Shown: piece by piece, positions 62,202-64,000 of the stretch | How the letters are laid out: each line of letters opens with the position of its first letter | Numbering within the stretch: position 1 is the stretch's first letter | NCBI RefSeq assembly: GCF_020405205.1 | Contig: NZ_CP084469.1 | Span: 2,170,001-2,234,000, forward strand | Direction: 5' to 3' | Source of the DNA: Natrinema salinisoli | GTDB lineage: Archaea; Halobacteriota; Halobacteria; Halobacteriales; Natrialbaceae | DNA length: 64,000 bases | Notes under the pieces: model-generated | What the model was told of the DNA's origin: nothing | Database searches by the model: none | Seen by the model: only the letters and a program-made list of their open reading frames with translations | Made by a program: the position numbers and the translations under genes

Positions 62202-62241
62202 CGGAAGCCTTATCCCCGAATCGACCTTACGTTTGTTTGTA
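62202..62241 (+). promoter_or_regulatory. Promoter of the second cold-shock gene
   Basis: CGGAAG (62202-62207), CC, TTATCCC (62210-62216) and a GTTTGTTTGTAATGGC block over the ATG at 62242. TTATCCC begins 32 bp before the start codon, the same distance as in the other csp gene at 34618-34827. This conserved arrangement points to a common regulator or promoter type. Confidence 0.65.
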
Positions 62242-62436
62242 ATGGCAGAAGGTAACGTTGATTTCTTCAACGACACAGGCGGCTACGGTTTCATTTCGAC
62301 GGACGACGCGGACGACGACGTTTTCTTCCACATGGAAGATGTTGGCGGTCCGGACCTCGAAGAAGGCACAGACATCGAATTCGACATCGAGCAGGCCCCC
62401 AAGGGTCCGCGCGCAACGAACGTCGTCCGACAGTAA
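62242..62436 (+). CDS. cspA: Cold shock protein, CspA family
   Basis: A 64-residue cold-shock domain protein with GYGFI and DVFFHMEDV, MAEGNVDFFNDTG at the start. It is a close paralogue of the csp at 34618 but lacks its five extra acidic residues. It probably acts as an RNA chaperone. The two genes share upstream sequence. Confidence 0.93.
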   Translation: MAEGNVDFFNDTGGYGFISTDDADDDVFFHMEDVGGPDLEEGTDIEFDIEQAPKGPRATNVVRQ

Positions 62437-62648
62437 GTTCGACGTCAGTTCGTCGCTTCTAGCGACGCTCGACTCACAGTTTTTATCGACACAGTACGCT
62501 CACACCAGCGACAGCGACTCGTCTCGTCAGTCACCGCTACCGTGAGTGTCTTGCAGAATTCGACGGATGCTCGACGACGAGCGGTCTCCGGCCGCCGAAG
62601 CGGCACGCGGCGCTCGGAAGTAGACCACGACGGAGACGGAGGGCCGAT

Positions 62649-63011
62649 CTAGAGCTTCTGGCCGAGTTTTTCGCGGCTGATACGGACGCCGGTCGGGACG
62701 ATCAGGATCTGATCGTCTCCCTTTCGGACGATGTCGCCGTCGACCTCTCGAGCGACCTGTCGGAGTTCGTCGACGATGTGTTCGACGGTGCTGTCCTCGG
62801 TTCGCAACCGCGTGATGTCCGCGACGACGATGTCGCCGTCGTAGACGGCGTCTTTGATATCGATCGCGTCGGCCTGACCGCTGACTTCCGCGATGTGTAC
62901 CTGCATCGCTGCCTCGGCGGAGGCCGTCGAGACGTCATCGATGTTCAGTTCGGCGTAATCCTCGACCGATCTGGACTGGTTCCCGCCGAGAATTTTGCTC
63001 ATGAGTCCCAT
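62649..63011 (-). CDS. sepF: Cell division protein SepF
   Basis: A 120-residue archaeal SepF, the membrane anchor of FtsZ in archaea lacking FtsA (established for Haloferax and methanogens). It has the short N-terminal membrane-targeting helix MGLMSKILGG, a linker and the SepF core (about 35-115) with AIDIKDAVYDGDIVVADITRL. It stands far from ftsZ2 (36 kb) but in the same window. Confidence 0.93.
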   Translation of the reverse strand: MGLMSKILGGNQSRSVEDYAELNIDDVSTASAEAAMQVHIAEVSGQADAIDIKDAVYDGDIVVADITRLRTEDSTVEHIVDELRQVAREVDGDIVRKGDDQILIVPTGVRISREKLGQKL

Positions 63012-63204
63012 TGGCGGTATCCACCGCCGCCGCCAGTATAGTTCTTACGTCAGACACAGTCCCGTCCCCGATACCCTCCGGAACGTCGAGGGGTCGCGGC
63101 CGCGATCGAACCGGTCGCTCGGGACGCGCGACAGCGGGTCGTCGATCGCCGAGCCACACCCGTCGTCCGTAGACTTTTGATTTCGTGAGACCTACGAGCG
63201 AGCG

Positions 63205-63972
63205 ATGACGTTCAGCATCTGTGTTCGCGAAGACTACGAGACCGAGGCCGGCGACCAGCACCGTCGGTTCGGCGTCGCGGTCACGACGCGGCTGCCGGGC
63301 GTCGGGACGCTCTGTCCGTTCGTCAGCGAACACGGTGCCGTCGCGACCCAGAGCCTCGTCAACGTCGACCTCGGCGAGCGCGGGATCGCCTACCTCGACG
63401 ACGGACTGGCCGTGGACGACGCCCTCGAGGCGCTGCTCACCGCCGACGACGGCTCGCCTCAGCGGCAGCTCCACGGGGTCGATAGCGAGACGACCTTCGC
63501 CTTCTCCGGCGACGAGTGCGTCGAGTGGTACGGCCACCGCGAGGGCGACCACTACACCGTCGCGGGGAACATGCTGACCGGTGAGGGCGTGCTCGAGGCG
63601 ACCGACGACGCCTACGCGGCGAACGCCGTCCACGACACCGTCGATCCGTCGACCGGACCGAAGGCCGTGACGGAGGACACAGACACCGATCCGCTCGCGA
63701 AGCGCCTGATCGACGCGCTGGCGGCCGGCGACCTCGAGGGCGGGGACAAACGCGAGGAGTTGTCGGTCCAGAGCGCGGCGGTGGTGGTCGAGACGACGGA
63801 GTCTCACGTCGTGGAACCGCCGTACAACGACCTGCGGATCGACGCGACCGAGACGCCGATCGCTGATCTGCGGGAGACCTACGAGCTCGCGACGCGGGGG
63901 TATCGGGACACGCTCGCGCAGTACGAGGGCGCGTACGAAGCCGACTCGCTGGCGGAATCCGCGGATCGGTAG
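63205..63972 (+). CDS. DUF1028 Ntn-hydrolase-like protein
   Basis: A 255-residue protein of the DUF1028 family with MTFSICVRED start, FGVAVTTRLPGVGTLCPF, GAVATQSLVNVDLGERG and YTVAGNMLTG. The fold is Ntn-hydrolase-like and in bacteria it is often linked to peptidases or amide breakdown. The C-terminal part (SAAVVVETTE..YNDLRIDA) is the normal DUF1028 end. It is complete, ending 29 bp before the window edge. Confidence 0.88.
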   Translation: MTFSICVREDYETEAGDQHRRFGVAVTTRLPGVGTLCPFVSEHGAVATQSLVNVDLGERGIAYLDDGLAVDDALEALLTADDGSPQRQLHGVDSETTFAFSGDECVEWYGHREGDHYTVAGNMLTGEGVLEATDDAYAANAVHDTVDPSTGPKAVTEDTDTDPLAKRLIDALAAGDLEGGDKREELSVQSAAVVVETTESHVVEPPYNDLRIDATETPIADLRETYELATRGYRDTLAQYEGAYEADSLAESADR

Positions 63973-64000
63973 CCCGCTCGAGGCGGGAGCGTCGGAGAAT

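Noticed and set aside
1-64000. CRISPR array
   Set aside because: No regularly spaced short repeats were seen anywhere in the window.

Overview
The window comes from an extremely halophilic archaeon, most likely a Natrialbaceae-type haloarchaeon (Natrinema, Haloterrigena or Natronorubrum relatives); this is judged from gene content, not from a database search. The DNA is GC-rich and the proteins are strongly acidic. Many genes start with little or no leader. Archaeal markers include L15e, RIO2, NcsA, FtsZ2, SepF, archaetidylserine decarboxylase, three HTH_10 (Bat-type) regulators and a PGF-CTERM surface protein. Apart from one island, this looks like ordinary chromosome.

Layout. 1-9 kb: translation and repair genes (L15e, RIO2, lipoate ligase-like protein, endonuclease IV), small membrane proteins, a DUF6230-DUF6114 pair, and a dispersed repeat family (two inverted copies at 4.6-4.9 kb, a third at 47.6 kb). 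9-18.6 kb: an internally deleted methyltransferase, a Bat-type regulator, then a lipid or acyl-CoA themed stretch (acyl-CoA ligase, SCP2 protein, acyl-CoA dehydrogenase, second SCP2 protein) leading into a tight operon of an R2lox-type Mn/Fe or diiron oxidase, a small acidic protein and a 2Fe-2S ferredoxin. 18.6-26.3 kb: an ABC exporter, an ACR3/bile-acid-type transporter, regulators, hydrolases and ncsA. 26.5-28.7 kb: the cell-division locus cdrL / cdrS-ftsZ2, with five copies of a GTAAGAC heptamer in the cdrS leader and promoter.

28.8-34.6 kb: an AT-richer island bounded by tRNA-Tyr(GTA) and a dead tyrosine integrase. It carries defence-like genes: a membrane-anchored PD-(D/E)XK nuclease, a GmrSD-type DUF262/HNH protein, a winged-helix/HEPN-like protein, and a gene put out of frame at a CT dinucleotide repeat. 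34.6-47.4 kb: cold-shock protein, phosphate permease, a MacB/FtsX-type ABC system, Lhr helicase, a PAS/GAF histidine kinase and archaetidylserine decarboxylase. 47.4-58 kb: a candidate structured RNA, two zinc microproteins, a second histidine kinase, threonine ammonia-lyase behind a leader with alternative hairpins, a PGF-CTERM protein, citrate synthase, an MFS transporter and a Bat-type regulator. 58.2-61.8 kb: an FrhB-like iron-sulfur flavoprotein next to a fusion of two rhodanese domains with a siroheme sulfite/nitrite reductase. 62-64 kb: a second cold-shock gene, SepF and a DUF1028 protein.

Connections. FtsZ2, its regulators CdrS/CdrL and the FtsZ anchor SepF are all here. Archaetidylserine decarboxylase makes the lipid linked in Haloferax to archaeosortase processing, and a PGF-CTERM substrate lies 5 kb away. 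The best candidates for undescribed biology are the F420H2-type siroheme reductase with built-in rhodaneses, the R2lox-ferredoxin operon, the attenuator-like leader of threonine ammonia-lyase, the three-way-junction RNA near 47.9 kb and the tRNA-Tyr defence island.
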